DNA of 64,000 nt from Acholeplasmataceae bacterium (GCA_030603805.1 JAUVXD010000006.1:1-64000), one strand, 5' to 3'; shown: positions 8,977 through 18,057, numbered from the stretch's first letter. Numbers and translations: made by a program. Notes: a model not told the origin generated them from the sequence alone.

Positions 8977-9420
8977 TTAGTGTCCACTACTACCAAATCC
9001 ACCAAGTCTTTGTATGTTTTCAGCTTCGTCTTCTGTTGTTTTTTGATATTCGAGAAAAATACCTTGAGCAACACGCTCACCTTTTTGAATGGTGACTGGC
9101 TTTTGTGTGATATTAATCAGTGGGATCATAATATGTCCTTCATTATCTGGATTACCGTAATAATCTGCATCAATCACACCGACGCTATTCGACATCATGA
9201 GACCTTTTTTGATGGCAAGTGATGATCTTGGAAAAACAAAGAGAGCTTCCGATTTAGGCATTTGACATTTAAGTCCTGTTGGAATCAGTTTGATTTCTTG
9301 TGGATTTATGGTGACGTCCTCAATGGATGATAAATCATAACCCGCTGAACCGGAGGTCGCACGTTTGGGGATGATGGGATTTAGGTGTGCATACTTTTTA
9401 ATAATTTCAAATGATCTCAT
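8977..9420 (-). CDS. dut: dUTP diphosphatase (trimeric dUTPase)
   Basis: Hydrolyses dUTP to dUMP, keeping uracil out of DNA. All five trimeric dUTPase motifs are present in order: GSAGYDL, PRSSLAIKKG, GVIDADYYG, ERVAQGIF and GGFGSSGH at the C-terminus. 147 residues, normal. Overlaps the Nudix gene by 4 bases (ATGA). It complements the ung gene also in this window. Confidence 0.95.
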   Translation of the reverse strand: MRSFEIIKKYAHLNPIIPKRATSGSAGYDLSSIEDVTINPQEIKLIPTGLKCQMPKSEALFVFPRSSLAIKKGLMMSNSVGVIDADYYGNPDNEGHIMIPLINITQKPVTIQKGERVAQGIFLEYQKTTEDEAENIQRLGGFGSSGH

Positions 9421-9944
9421 AATTCATGCCCTTTCAATTTATTTAATACAAGATTTTCTCTTTGTAACACAGTTTTTAAACCTTTTTGTTGGTGAAGTTC
9501 GTTTTTTAAAACTAGGTTATTCTTAAAAATTGCCTGATCAATATCAATCCAAGTTGGCTCTAAACCATGGATGGCTTCTCTTCCCATCAGTTTTTGAGGA
9601 CCAAATGTTTGAACTTCACATAGATAATAGTATGACGTTTGATGGTAGACATTGTCCGTTCCTCTAATGCAATGTCTCAGTTCTTCTGTTGTGCCACAAA
9701 GTCTGATAATATTTAAAGAAATTGCTCCAATTTCTTCTGCAAGTTCTCTTTTTAAGGCATCTTCGTGGGTTTCACCTGGTTTAACACCACCACCTGGAAA
9801 GGTGTAGTCATCAAAAGCTTTGGAATAAACCATAAGCACTTGATTGTGTTCGTTTTTGATGATACCTCTGACAGTAGATCTTTGCTTAATCTCTGTACTT
9901 TGTTTGAGTCCCTCTTCAATGATGAGTGGTCCAAATGTTGTCAT
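9417..9944 (-). CDS. Nudix hydrolase
   Basis: The Nudix box GGVKPGETHEDALKRELAEE followed by IG is present at about residues 53-75 with the G, E, RE and EE residues that bind Mg2+. 175 residues. Substrate cannot be read from the sequence; Nudix enzymes cut nucleoside diphosphates linked to another group X, and the operon with dut suggests nucleotide-pool cleaning. Overlaps xerC and dut by 4 bases each. Confidence 0.85.
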   Translation of the reverse strand: MTTFGPLIIEEGLKQSTEIKQRSTVRGIIKNEHNQVLMVYSKAFDDYTFPGGGVKPGETHEDALKRELAEEIGAISLNIIRLCGTTEELRHCIRGTDNVYHQTSYYYLCEVQTFGPQKLMGREAIHGLEPTWIDIDQAIFKNNLVLKNELHQQKGLKTVLQRENLVLNKLKGHEL

Positions 9945-10849
9945 TTTTTCACCATCCTCGGGTGTGTGGTCTTATATTTTTCTTTTAAAGTTTCTGATGA
10001 AACATGGGTATAAATTTGTGTTGATTTTAAGTGTTCATGACCAAGTAATTCCTGTACGACTCTTAAGTCTGCTCCATGATTTAAAAGCGTGGTCGCAAAC
10101 GCATGTCTGAGCATATGAGGGTGAATTTTATAGGTTTCACCTGATTTTTTGATGATTTCTTTTAAAATGAGTTGAAGTCCTCTCACAGTAAGCGGTGTCC
10201 CTTTATAATTGATAAATACATGAAGGGTCTGTGTCATATTCCCTTTTGCAAGGAGTATCGGTCTGATATAGGTTAAATAGTATTTTAAGTCTTCAATCAG
10301 TTTTTGATGCAAAGGCACATAACGATCTTTAGACCCTTTCCCATGGATTAAGATGTGCTCTTGATCGAGTTGGATGTCTTTAATCGTGATTTCTGTGATT
10401 TCACTGGCTCTAAGGCCTGCTGAAAATAAGAGATCTAAAAGGACGTAATTTCTAAATCCCAAGGGTTTGGTTCGATCGATGGACTTAAATAAGAGTTCAA
10501 TTTCTTCATCATGGATAATTTTAGGGAGTTTTTTAGGAATTTTAGGTGTCTCTAACGTAAGAAAAATATTTGTATCTATCAGTTTTTCTTTGATTAAAAA
10601 CTCATAAAAAGTTCTAAGTGATGAGACTTTCCTAGCCATTGATTTTTTGGCATAGTTTTTTGTATCTAAAAAAGCTAGATAATGTCTACCCAGTCTTTCT
10701 CTTCTTACATCAAGTAAATCTTCAGCTAGTCCTTCTTTCTTGATGAATGTTTCAAAATCTAAGATGTCTTTAAGGTAGCTCTTGATGGTATGGTCTGAAT
10801 AGTTTTTTTCTACCATGAGGTAGGTTTTAAACTGACTCTTGACGTCCAA
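9941..10849 (-). CDS. xerC: Tyrosine site-specific recombinase, XerC/CodV type
   Basis: Resolves chromosome dimers with a XerD partner at dif. An N-terminal SAM-like core-binding domain covers residues 1-90. The catalytic domain shows the Arg of GLRASEI, the Lys of GKGSKDR, HPHMLRH and [14 protein letters not shown] with the Tyr nucleophile. 302 residues. Directly after trmFO with a 23-base overlap, the same neighbour as codV in Bacillus, which favours XerC over XerD or an integrase; no phage or attachment site is nearby. Confidence 0.88.
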   Translation of the reverse strand: MDVKSQFKTYLMVEKNYSDHTIKSYLKDILDFETFIKKEGLAEDLLDVRRERLGRHYLAFLDTKNYAKKSMARKVSSLRTFYEFLIKEKLIDTNIFLTLETPKIPKKLPKIIHDEEIELLFKSIDRTKPLGFRNYVLLDLLFSAGLRASEITEITIKDIQLDQEHILIHGKGSKDRYVPLHQKLIEDLKYYLTYIRPILLAKGNMTQTLHVFINYKGTPLTVRGLQLILKEIIKKSGETYKIHPHMLRHAFATTLLNHGADLRVVQELLGHEHLKSTQIYTHVSSETLKEKYKTTHPRMVKK

Positions 10850-12137
10850 TCTTTAAGTCCTCCTGATATGCTTTGAGTGCTTCAAGCGCACGGAGTGCAT
10901 AAAACTCTTTTCTTGATTTTTTCTTATGTTTATAGCCAAGTTCTGGAAGTAAACCAAGGTTGGCATTCATGGGTACAAACGATTTATTAGGTGTTGATAT
11001 ATAATGTGCCATAGCCCCCATCATCGTCTCTCTAGGTAGTGGTTTGGTAGCATCATTTTTGATATATTCTGATATTTGAATGGCAGCATTAAGCCCAGAA
11101 GCGGCACTTTCAACATACCCTTCAACACCACTAATTTGTCCTGCAAAAAAGATTTTGGGATGGCTTATTGTTTGATAGGATGCATTTAAAAGTTTAGGAC
11201 TTTCAAGATAGGTATTTCGATGCATCACACCATATCTTAAAATGTTTGCATGCTCAAGTCCTGGAATCATCTGTATGACTTTCTTTTGTTCATCCCAGGT
11301 GAGATGTGTCTGAAATCCTACAATATTATACATCGTTTGAGCTGCATCATCTTGTCTGAGTTGCACGACTGCGTAGGGTCTAGGTTTCCCTTCTATTTCA
11401 AGACCAACAGGTTTCATGGGTCCAAATAAAAGTGTTTCTTTTCCTCTTTCAGCCATGACTTCAAAAGGCATACATCCTTCAAAAACGTTATGTTCAAAAT
11501 CTTTAATCTCAACTCTTTTAGCGGTTATAACAGCCTCATAAAAAGCATCGTACTCTTCTTTTGTCATTGGACAGTTGATGTAGGCTGCTTCCCCTTTATC
11601 ATATCGGCTTTTAAGATATGCAATCTCCATATTGATGGAGGACGCTTCAATAATCGGTGCAATCGCATCAAAAAAGTGTAAGTGTTCTTGATGAAATAGT
11701 GTACTTATCGATTGAGATAAAGATTTTGAAGCTAAGGGACCGGCTGCAATTAAAGTGAGTTCATCTGGATTAATTTCTGTAAACTCATCATAGATGACTT
11801 CAATATTTGGATGATGTTTAATTTTATCTTCGATGTAGGAAGAAAAAAGAAGTCTATCGACTGCAAGACTTGATCCTGCAGGCACAGAAGCATGATGTGC
11901 AGCTTCCATGATTAATGATCCAAAAGATTCCATTTCTCTCTTTAAAAGGCCAACAGCATTATGCATATCATTAGAACGAAGTGAGTTTGAACAAACCAGT
12001 TCAGCAAAGTGACCTGTCTGATGGGCTGGCGTCATTTTTTTAGGACGCATTTCATAAAGCTTTACTTGAATATGTTGATTCGCAAGATAATAAGCAGCTT
12101 CGCTGCCTGCTAATCCTGCGCCGATTATTTTGACCAT
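10827..12137 (-). CDS. trmFO: tRNA m5U54 methyltransferase, folate/FAD dependent
   Basis: Makes 5-methyluridine at tRNA position 54 using methylene-THF and FADH2. An N-terminal FAD-binding [11 protein letters not shown] loop and the family blocks [26 protein letters not shown] and [19 protein letters not shown] are all present. An upstream in-frame start at 12179 exists, but the ATG at 12137 begins at MVKIIGAG with GGTGAT before it and a TATAAT at 12153-12158 just upstream, so 436 residues. It heads the trmFO-xerC-nudix-dut run and links to the folate genes nearby by cofactor. Confidence 0.94.
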   Translation of the reverse strand: MVKIIGAGLAGSEAAYYLANQHIQVKLYEMRPKKMTPAHQTGHFAELVCSNSLRSNDMHNAVGLLKREMESFGSLIMEAAHHASVPAGSSLAVDRLLFSSYIEDKIKHHPNIEVIYDEFTEINPDELTLIAAGPLASKSLSQSISTLFHQEHLHFFDAIAPIIEASSINMEIAYLKSRYDKGEAAYINCPMTKEEYDAFYEAVITAKRVEIKDFEHNVFEGCMPFEVMAERGKETLLFGPMKPVGLEIEGKPRPYAVVQLRQDDAAQTMYNIVGFQTHLTWDEQKKVIQMIPGLEHANILRYGVMHRNTYLESPKLLNASYQTISHPKIFFAGQISGVEGYVESAASGLNAAIQISEYIKNDATKPLPRETMMGAMAHYISTPNKSFVPMNANLGLLPELGYKHKKKSRKEFYALRALEALKAYQEDLKIGRQESV

Positions 12138-12181
12138 GATATCACCATTTCTATTATACATGATATCTCTTTGTTCCAAAG

Positions 12182-12212
12182 AAAAAAAACTGCAAATCTT
12201 ATGATCTGCAGC
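12182..12212 (-). terminator. Terminator of the 12235-13269 lipoprotein gene
   Basis: CTGCAGATC ATAA GATTTGCAG stem followed by eight T on the minus strand. Confidence 0.88.
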
Positions 12213-12234
12213 TTAGTTAAATTAAGTTGAAAGT

Positions 12235-13269
12235 TTAGAATCTGCCGATAATGACTTGAGATTCTAATAGAAGTCCAGCAGCCACTAACGCTCTTTGATA
12301 AGAGGTAGATTCTCTTGACATTCTCACGGTTGCACCTGCAATCGTGTCAAATGAATCTTGAGCTGTATTGGTTGCACCAGAAATGAGACCAAATTGGTTG
12401 TTTTCATTAATTGAACCTTGGTATTTTGGATCGTTCCAATTGACTAATGTTTTAAGCTCAGTCGCATTCTTGTTGATCAAAAATTGACGAATGCCTTCGT
12501 AGTTTCCACTCCAACCTCCAATACCTAGGTAACCATGTGTTGGTGCCATAGGTTGTGGTAAGTTACCGACAAAGGTCACACCAAATTTTTCTAACATCTG
12601 ACGTATGGTTGTTGAATTGGTTACACCAGCTAGAACACCAACATCAGTTGAGACATGTGACCAAACATTGATGTTAAAGAAATGTTTCGTTGAGATTGTT
12701 TCCCAATTGGTGACATTTAAGTTTGCACCACCTGCAGTTCTAATGGTTGGTACTGCAAGACCACTTCCCACAGTGAGTGCTGAAACAGGTTGTGTAAAAT
12801 CAAAGTCAGATGCAAATTTATATTCAAATTGATATCTAGTGACTGGATCAACCATAAACAGTGCAACAGTTCCGTTTTCAGAAACACCTAAGCCATAAAG
12901 ACTCATGTTTTCAAGTGCGCCTTTGTTAAACATAGAAGTTCCTGCAGCATATGGGGATGCAGTTGCAGCCACTGGATCAACTTCATAATTGATTGTAATC
13001 GCACCTTCTGTAATGAGTCTAGAAACCCAGACACCATTTCTCAAAATTTCAAAATCGATATTTGCATCGACAATCTGTCCATTTTTTGCAATATACAGAG
13101 TTGTTCTAATACGTTGTGTTGCATCCTCAAACTGAACCCCTGTCGCTTCTCCTGCCCAAGAATATCCTGTAAATACGCCACTATAATCGACTTTAGGTTC
13201 ACTGCTTCCGCAAGCAACAAGACCCACTAAAGCAACTAAAGCTAAGACCATCATTACTATTTTTTTCAT
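12235..13269 (-). CDS. Lipoprotein with FMN-binding-like motif
   Basis: 344 residues with a lipoprotein signal peptide ending in LVAC (Cys20), so it should be anchored outside the cell membrane. The segment TTLYIAKNGQIVDANIDFEI (near residues 55-75) and the later FDTIAGAT (about residue 313) resemble FMN-binding domains, in which the Thr of a D-x-x-x-GAT motif carries covalent FMN. The second half includes aromatic-rich regions I cannot assign. It is a single-gene unit with its own promoter (13307-13335) and terminator. The FMN assignment is inference from short motifs; it could instead be an unrelated Acholeplasma lipoprotein. Confidence 0.55.
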   Translation of the reverse strand: MKKIVMMVLALVALVGLVACGSSEPKVDYSGVFTGYSWAGEATGVQFEDATQRIRTTLYIAKNGQIVDANIDFEILRNGVWVSRLITEGAITINYEVDPVAATASPYAAGTSMFNKGALENMSLYGLGVSENGTVALFMVDPVTRYQFEYKFASDFDFTQPVSALTVGSGLAVPTIRTAGGANLNVTNWETISTKHFFNINVWSHVSTDVGVLAGVTNSTTIRQMLEKFGVTFVGNLPQPMAPTHGYLGIGGWSGNYEGIRQFLINKNATELKTLVNWNDPKYQGSINENNQFGLISGATNTAQDSFDTIAGATVRMSRESTSYQRALVAAGLLLESQVIIGRF

Positions 13270-13306
13270 TTTTATGTTCTCCTTAAATTACATAGTATAC
13301 GAAGTG

Positions 13307-13335
13307 ATTATACAAAATTGAAAGATTCATTTCAA
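13307..13335 (-). promoter_or_regulatory. Promoter of the FMN-binding-like lipoprotein gene
   Basis: TTGAAA (13330-13335), 17-base spacer, TATAAT (13307-13312) on the minus strand. Confidence 0.7.
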
Positions 13336-13350
13336 ATGATATTATAAGTG

Positions 13351-13390
13351 AAAAGCCCCTAATCAAAAAGATTATGATTAGGAGCCTTTT
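13351..13390 (-). terminator. Terminator of the folC-folT operon
   Basis: GCTCCTAATCA / TGATTAGGGGC stem followed by a short T-run (TTTT) on the minus strand. Confidence 0.75.
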
Positions 13391-13415
13391 ATCTGTAGAG
13401 ATTCTAATTTTCTGG

Positions 13416-14207
13416 TTATTTTTTTGATGATATGATCAGAGATTGTTGACCTAAAATCATTTTAGAAACCTTGTAAATATAATATACAATATAGGATTTG
13501 ATGGGAATAAGCCACATTGAACGAATGACTCTAATGAAAACACCTGCAAGATATGGGGGTGCTTGATAGAGATCTAAAACCCAAATAGGTGTAAGTAGCG
13601 TGACGACAAAAATTTCTATAAAGACTACAATAAAGATGACCCGGTCAAGTTGAATCAAGTCCTGTTCATGTTTTTTTCTAGTTAGCCAAATGGAAATGAG
13701 GAGGATGCTATAAAAGATGATAAGAGATGATATGAAAAAGATTTTGAATAAAGGTGACAATGTATGGGTAACACCATTTATGGTGAGTGTATCATTAATT
13801 AATAGATAGATGATGCCAACTGCAGTGGTAATCGAAAGTAATATAAAGTTGATGAATACAATGGGCATTTTTTTAAAACTTTCTTGTTTGATTAAATAGA
13901 TGAACCCACCTGAAATAAATCCAGTGAGTGCTAGGTTGATGGTAAATCCGTAATGATAGGGTCCAAAAAGATGAGTGAAAAGTAAAAATCCTAATACATC
14001 CGTAACAATCCCAACCGATAGACCATAAATAGGCCCTAAAATGAGCCCTGCTAAAATCACAGGAAGTGCAATCAAATCAACTCTCACAGCAGGAACTCCA
14101 AATAGCATAATCATATAGGAAAATATAGGTGATGCAAGCATGACAGCAAGTGCTGTAAACATGCTTGCTAGTGTGAGTTTTTGAATATTTTTATGATTGG
14201 ATTTCAT
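13416..14207 (-). CDS. folT: Folate-type ECF transporter substrate-binding (S) component
   Basis: 263-residue membrane protein with about six hydrophobic helices. The pattern MFTALAVMLASP, then RVDLIALPVILAGLILGPIY and TDVLGFLLF, is typical of the folate family of energy-coupling-factor S components, which bind vitamin outside and dock on the shared EcfAAT module. Overlap of 17 bases with folC and the upstream tetrahydrofolate riboswitch support folate as substrate. A longer C-terminal part (about 30 residues more than usual) was noted. Confidence 0.85.
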   Translation of the reverse strand: MKSNHKNIQKLTLASMFTALAVMLASPIFSYMIMLFGVPAVRVDLIALPVILAGLILGPIYGLSVGIVTDVLGFLLFTHLFGPYHYGFTINLALTGFISGGFIYLIKQESFKKMPIVFINFILLSITTAVGIIYLLINDTLTINGVTHTLSPLFKIFFISSLIIFYSILLISIWLTRKKHEQDLIQLDRVIFIVVFIEIFVVTLLTPIWVLDLYQAPPYLAGVFIRVIRSMWLIPIKSYIVYYIYKVSKMILGQQSLIISSKK

Positions 14208-15375
14208 GGATTATCTCCTTTAAAAAATGTTCTGCTTCTCTTAGAAAATAAAGAGACCCAGTCAGTAGATAAATGTGGTGATCATTTTTAATGATATCTT
14301 TAATCTCTGGAAGTGTTAATATTTTAAAACGATTTGAATGCATGAGTAACTCTGGATTGAGGGCACGTTCATGATGAAACTTAAATAGATAAATATGGGG
14401 GGATAACGCTTTTAATGTTTCAATCATTTGAAGATATGGTTTATCCTTTAATACACCCATCAAGATAATGATTTTTTGATTGGGGTAAGAGATTTTCATC
14501 GATGATACAAGTGCACCGATGCCTTCTATGTTATGCGCACCATCCATGATGATTCTAGGATGTTTGCAGATGATTTCAAAGCGTTTGGATAACAGATTTT
14601 TGGTTAACCCTTTGTGAACCATTTCATTTGTGATGATGACTTTTTGAGCATTAAGTTCTTTGATTGCAGTGATGACAACTGAAATATTATGGATTTGATA
14701 GGAAGCTAAGTTGGGGATCTGATAGATCTGATTTGAGTCGATGACTTCCATATGATCATCTTTGATTTGATAAGGTAGGTTTTTTGTTTGAATTAGAGGT
14801 GCGTGCATCTTGATGGTGATATCCTTAATCACTTGTTTAGCCTCTTCTTGCATAAAGTCTCCAATAATACATGGAACTTGTGATTTGATGATGCCTGCTT
14901 TAGCAGCTGCAATCATCTCAATTGTATTGCCTAAGACATCTTGATGATCTGTTCCTATATTGGTAATAATTGATAGTATGGGTGTGATGATATTGGTTGC
15001 ATCATCTTTACCTCCAAGTCCAACCTCGATGACTGCATATTCACAGGCGTTTTGATAAAACCACGTGAGCGCAATCCATGTATCAATTTCAAATTCTGAT
15101 AGTTTAAAATAATCAAAATCGTCTTGAAATTGTGACATCATCTCTTTAATTTCTAAATCTGTGATGAGTCTATCACCAATTTTGATATTGTCAAATCTTT
15201 TTTGATCATAAGGAGATGTGTAGATCCCTGTTTGATATTGAGTTGATAAGATGTTAAAAAGCATCGTTGAAGTGGAACCTTTGCCATTGGTACCAGCCAC
15301 ATGAATCATCTTGATTGAGTTAAAAAAGAAGTGGTGTTTTTCTGCTAATCTTAATATTTGATCTATCGTAAACAT
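14191..15375 (-). CDS. folC: Folylpolyglutamate synthase (dihydrofolate synthase family)
   Basis: Adds glutamate to folates, trapping them in the cell. The ATP loop HVAGTNGKGSTSTML is at residues 25-39, EVGLGGKDDATN follows near residue 122, and MDGAHN is near residue 275. 394 residues. It is the first gene behind the THF riboswitch and overlaps folT, so uptake and retention of folate are switched together. Being bifunctional (also dihydrofolate synthase) cannot be decided here. Confidence 0.92.
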   Translation of the reverse strand: MFTIDQILRLAEKHHFFFNSIKMIHVAGTNGKGSTSTMLFNILSTQYQTGIYTSPYDQKRFDNIKIGDRLITDLEIKEMMSQFQDDFDYFKLSEFEIDTWIALTWFYQNACEYAVIEVGLGGKDDATNIITPILSIITNIGTDHQDVLGNTIEMIAAAKAGIIKSQVPCIIGDFMQEEAKQVIKDITIKMHAPLIQTKNLPYQIKDDHMEVIDSNQIYQIPNLASYQIHNISVVITAIKELNAQKVIITNEMVHKGLTKNLLSKRFEIICKHPRIIMDGAHNIEGIGALVSSMKISYPNQKIIILMGVLKDKPYLQMIETLKALSPHIYLFKFHHERALNPELLMHSNRFKILTLPEIKDIIKNDHHIYLLTGSLYFLREAEHFLKEIIHEIQS

Positions 15376-15444
15376 GAAAACACCTCCAAAAATGATAAAA
15401 AATGGATCCTAAATCGAAATCTTTAATTCATGACGACGTCCATG

Positions 15445-15467
15445 AAAAAAAGACCTCACATGAGGTC
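15445..15467 (-). terminator. Riboswitch-controlled terminator ahead of folC
   Basis: GACCTC / GAGGTC stem with four-base loop followed by seven T on the minus strand, 70 bases before the folC start. Its 5' arm also takes part in an alternative hairpin (15465-15490). Confidence 0.85.
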
Positions 15468-15490
15468 CACTATAATAAATTACAGCGGAC
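15465..15490 (-). promoter_or_regulatory. Antiterminator hairpin of the THF riboswitch
   Basis: On the minus strand GTCCGCT (3' strand of aptamer stem P1) is complementary to AGTGGAC, and the inner TAAT / ATTA also pairs. Forming this hairpin would break P1 and block the terminator; ligand binding should favour P1 and termination. Confidence 0.7.
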
Positions 15491-15571
15491 GCATTAGAAA
15501 ACCGCCACTTTCGTGTTCGTTCTAATCCGACATCCCATGATTAGACACTTAACGCTTTCTAATTACTCTGT
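15482..15571 (-). ncRNA. Tetrahydrofolate (THF, folT-type) riboswitch aptamer
   Basis: The minus-strand RNA has the conserved blocks of the THF class in order: GCGUUAAGUGU, then GGGAUGUCG, CGAA, GGCGGU and AAUGCGUCCGCUGU, closed by ACAG / CUGU. Genes downstream (folC, folT) are the known targets of this class. Together with the terminator and antiterminator it reads as an OFF switch: folate excess stops transcription. Confidence 0.9.
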
Positions 15572-15577
15572 ATCTTT

Positions 15578-15605
15578 ATTATACTTGATGATTTAAATAT
15601 GTCTA
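15578..15605 (-). promoter_or_regulatory. Promoter of the THF riboswitch-folC-folT operon
   Basis: TAGACA (15600-15605), 16-base spacer, TATAAT (15578-15583), ending 7 bases before the aptamer. Confidence 0.7.
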
Positions 15606-15641
15606 TAAAAAAAGAAATGAAAATACGAATGCGCATTTTCA
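15606..15641 (-). terminator. Terminator of ung
   Basis: TGAAAATgCG CATT CGtATTTTCA stem (one internal mismatch) then TTTCTTTTTTT on the minus strand; the stem begins at the ung stop codon. Confidence 0.8.
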
Positions 15642-16286
15642 TATAAGTTTCCAATCGATGGGTTTTTGGCCGTGACTGTTGAGATAATCATTGGCTTTAG
15701 AAAAAGGTTTAGATCCAAAAAAACCTCGATGTGATGAAAGTGGTGATGGATGAGGTGCAAGTAAAATAAAGTGTCTGTTTGGGTTCAAATAGGTTTTAAA
15801 CTGCTTTGCATGATTACCCCATAGGATAAAAACAATATGCTCTTTTTTGGCAAGTTCTTTAACGACTTCTAAGGTAAATGTTTCCCAGCCTTTTTGCTGG
15901 TGACTCATGGGTTGATGAGCTTCTACAGTGAGTACTGTATTAAGAAGTAACACACCTTGTTTTGCCCATGGGGTGAGGTTTCCTGTGTTTGGGTAAGAAA
16001 TATCTAAATCATCTACTAGTTCTTTAAAAATGTTTTTAAGTGATGGTGGATAATCTCCTTGTTCAACACTAAAAGATAATCCATGTGCTTGACCAACATT
16101 ATGATAAGGGTCTTGACCAATGATGACAACTTTAACCTCGTCATATGGAGTTAATTTAAAGCAAGATAATCTTTTTTCTTTTGGTGGATATATCGTTTTT
16201 TCTTTATCTTCTTTTTTAAGGAAGGCTACAAGGTCTTGAAAATAGGGCTTCTTGAGTTCTTGATTTAAGAGATCATCCCAAGTCAT
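15639..16286 (-). CDS. ung: Uracil-DNA glycosylase, family 1
   Basis: Removes uracil from DNA. Motif GQDPYHNVGQAHGLSFSV carries the catalytic Asp (about residue 57), and HPSPLSSHRGFFGSKPFSKAN near residue 178 is the second motif with the catalytic His. 215 residues, normal. It overlaps the signal peptidase gene by 4 bases and so sits at the end of the secretion cassette, although the functions seem unrelated. The stop codon is TGA, one sign that TGA is not Trp here. Confidence 0.96.
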   Translation of the reverse strand: MTWDDLLNQELKKPYFQDLVAFLKKEDKEKTIYPPKEKRLSCFKLTPYDEVKVVIIGQDPYHNVGQAHGLSFSVEQGDYPPSLKNIFKELVDDLDISYPNTGNLTPWAKQGVLLLNTVLTVEAHQPMSHQQKGWETFTLEVVKELAKKEHIVFILWGNHAKQFKTYLNPNRHFILLAPHPSPLSSHRGFFGSKPFSKANDYLNSHGQKPIDWKLI

Positions 16287-16816
16287 GAGGTCACCTCAGG
16301 TTTTTTCTTAATAAACTTCACTAAGATGATGATGATTGTAATATTAAGGATGACTAGTCCAAGTAATATTGGATTTCTAAACATGACATTGATAAATAGA
16401 ACGACATAACCTAAGAATGGCACTCTAAAGAGGTAGGACCCGACAATATCTTCATCAGTTGTATGATATAAATCATCTGATGTATTATTAATCCCATAGG
16501 TGCGAAAAAGTCTGACCTCATCTTCATAGACAATTTCTCTAATAGCGTGCGTGACTACTTCATCGATACCATCACCATTTAAATCTGCATAAAATGAGAT
16601 GATGTCATCTGCTTTAAGATTGTCTAAATCTGCTTTAACAATAATGATGATATCTCCAACTTTAATGATAGGTTCCATCGAAGGGGTAGCCACAGAATAA
16701 CCTTTAAATCCTATGAGATCGATTGTTTTAGAAGGTGCAACCAATTCTAAAATAACAACCACCATGAGGAAGGTTGTAAAGATATAAAAGAGGATATTTA
16801 AGACTTTTTTAAGCAT
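16283..16816 (-). CDS. SipW-type signal peptidase I (S26B), copy 1
   Basis: 177-residue membrane peptidase. One N-terminal helix (about 5-30), then the catalytic Ser in the S-M-E-P motif (VATPSMEPIIKVGDIIII, Ser46) and His in VVTHAIREI (His90), and a C-terminal pair of helices (about 125-165). S26B enzymes of the SipW/ER type use a Ser-His pair rather than Ser-Lys. SipW cleaves TasA-type fibre proteins in Bacillus. ATG at 16816 with AAGGAG nine bases upstream was chosen over a TTG at 16825. Neighbours: a degenerate paralogue upstream, a second active copy beyond it, and two SipW-type substrates. Confidence 0.85.
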   Translation of the reverse strand: MLKKVLNILFYIFTTFLMVVVILELVAPSKTIDLIGFKGYSVATPSMEPIIKVGDIIIIVKADLDNLKADDIISFYADLNGDGIDEVVTHAIREIVYEDEVRLFRTYGINNTSDDLYHTTDEDIVGSYLFRVPFLGYVVLFINVMFRNPILLGLVILNITIIIILVKFIKKKPEVTS

Positions 16817-16849
16817 CAAAGTCAACTCCTTTGATAAAAATAAACCTTT

Positions 16850-17479
16850 TCATTTTGAAAGGTTTACTTTTTTCTTGCGATCCATAATGTATAAGTAATA
16901 AATAATTGAGAATACGACAGCATAAGTGAGTGTTAGTGAGATAAATCCTCGAATACCTGATGATACATACATAATCATGCCAAATATGCCAGTTTCTCTT
17001 AACACAATACCATCAATATCATCAAAACTATAAGTATTTCTGATAATGCCATCAAAAGTCGCATCAAGTTCTCTTTGTTCAACTCTAATTTCAACAATGT
17101 CTTCTACCCAGTAGATTTCAGTTCCAAATTTACCGTATATGGCAATTTTGGTTCCTATTTCAATTCGATTTGGATTAAAGGGTCTCATAGCAACTACAGA
17201 AGCTCTTAAATCTGTATCTAAATCTTGATTGTTTGGAACAGCTAAGACATTGACATGTCCAATGATGTTCACTGCACTTTGAGGTGCGACAAGAGGAATA
17301 AAGATATATGAAAGATGTAGAATTGCTAAGATAAGAAAAGCGAAGAATATTATTTTTTTATTAATCTTTTTCTTTTTTTTAACTGCTTTGTTATATTTGA
17401 TTTTTGTATCGTTTAATTGTTTTGTTTGTTGTTTGTTGATGAGAACTAAAAGATCCTCAGTCGTTAAAAAGTCTGCCAA
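16850..17479 (-). CDS. Signal-peptidase-like membrane protein without catalytic residues
   Basis: 209 residues with the same layout as its two neighbours: a basic N-terminus, a membrane helix (about 47-68) ending in FIPLVAPQSAV, a soluble domain, and two C-terminal helices. Where the neighbours have S-M-E-P it has AVPNNQDLDTDL, and where they have VTH it has IYWVEDIVEI, so both catalytic residues are gone while the fold pattern (MRPFNPNRIEIGTKIAIYG ~ VGDIITFEA) remains. An inactive partner or adaptor is plausible; no function is shown. TTG start with AGGATG upstream. Confidence 0.65.
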   Translation of the reverse strand: MADFLTTEDLLVLINKQQTKQLNDTKIKYNKAVKKKKKINKKIIFFAFLILAILHLSYIFIPLVAPQSAVNIIGHVNVLAVPNNQDLDTDLRASVVAMRPFNPNRIEIGTKIAIYGKFGTEIYWVEDIVEIRVEQRELDATFDGIIRNTYSFDDIDGIVLRETGIFGMIMYVSSGIRGFISLTLTYAVVFSIIYYLYIMDRKKKVNLSK

Positions 17480-17490
17480 ATTACCACATC

Positions 17491-18057
17491 CTATTGAGGT
17501 GCTTCAATCTTCTCTTTCTTTCCTGTCTTGACGATATAAATAATTGCGCCAATGACAATGATGTTCACTGAAATTGCTACAATGCCATATGGGCTTCTCA
17601 CAAAGTTTACTAAATTACCAATCCAAGGGATTCTAAATGCATAAATACCTAAAATATCATTGTCTCTTAAAACCCAGGTATCTGGAGTTGTGGAACCATA
17701 TCGATTTGTACGATATGTTCTAACACCATCTGTTTCTGTAATAGAAAAGATGTAGTGAGTTACGATTTCTTTTGTCCCATCATAGTTGATATCTGCTTCA
17801 AATGTGATGATATCTCCCACTTCAAGATTTGAAATTTTTCTATTTGTTGGGTTTACTACGATAGCCATATCATTAACATTAATTACAGGTTCCATACTGG
17901 CAGTGATGACAACATATGGTTTAAATTGAAATACTTTTACAGTTGTTTGTGGTATGAAAATTTCAAACAATATATAAAGCAATAACAATCCCGAAAGAAC
18001 AAAAAACATTATGTTCCAAGTTTTTTTAAGTAGCACATGAGTTTTATTGATCTCCAC
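17491..18057 (-). CDS. SipW-type signal peptidase I (S26B), copy 2
   Basis: 188 residues. N-terminal helix (about 14-35), Ser54 in ITASMEPVINVNDMAIVV, His101 in EIVTHYIFSI, a DNDILG region near the expected acidic residue, and a C-terminal helix. A longer reading from 18108 is unlikely because the promoter -10 (18097-18102) falls inside it; the GTG at 18057 has AGGGGAT seven bases upstream. First gene of the peptidase-ung transcript and 150 bases downstream of the two substrate genes. Confidence 0.85.
   Translation of the reverse strand: MEINKTHVLLKKTWNIMFFVLSGLLLLYILFEIFIPQTTVKVFQFKPYVVITASMEPVINVNDMAIVVNPTNRKISNLEVGDIITFEADINYDGTKEIVTHYIFSITETDGVRTYRTNRYGSTTPDTWVLRDNDILGIYAFRIPWIGNLVNFVRSPYGIVAISVNIIVIGAIIYIVKTGKKEKIEAPQ

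Noticed and set aside
9941-10849. Phage integrase for the tyrosine recombinase
   Set aside because: Its place next to trmFO, normal length and absence of phage genes or repeats point to housekeeping XerC.
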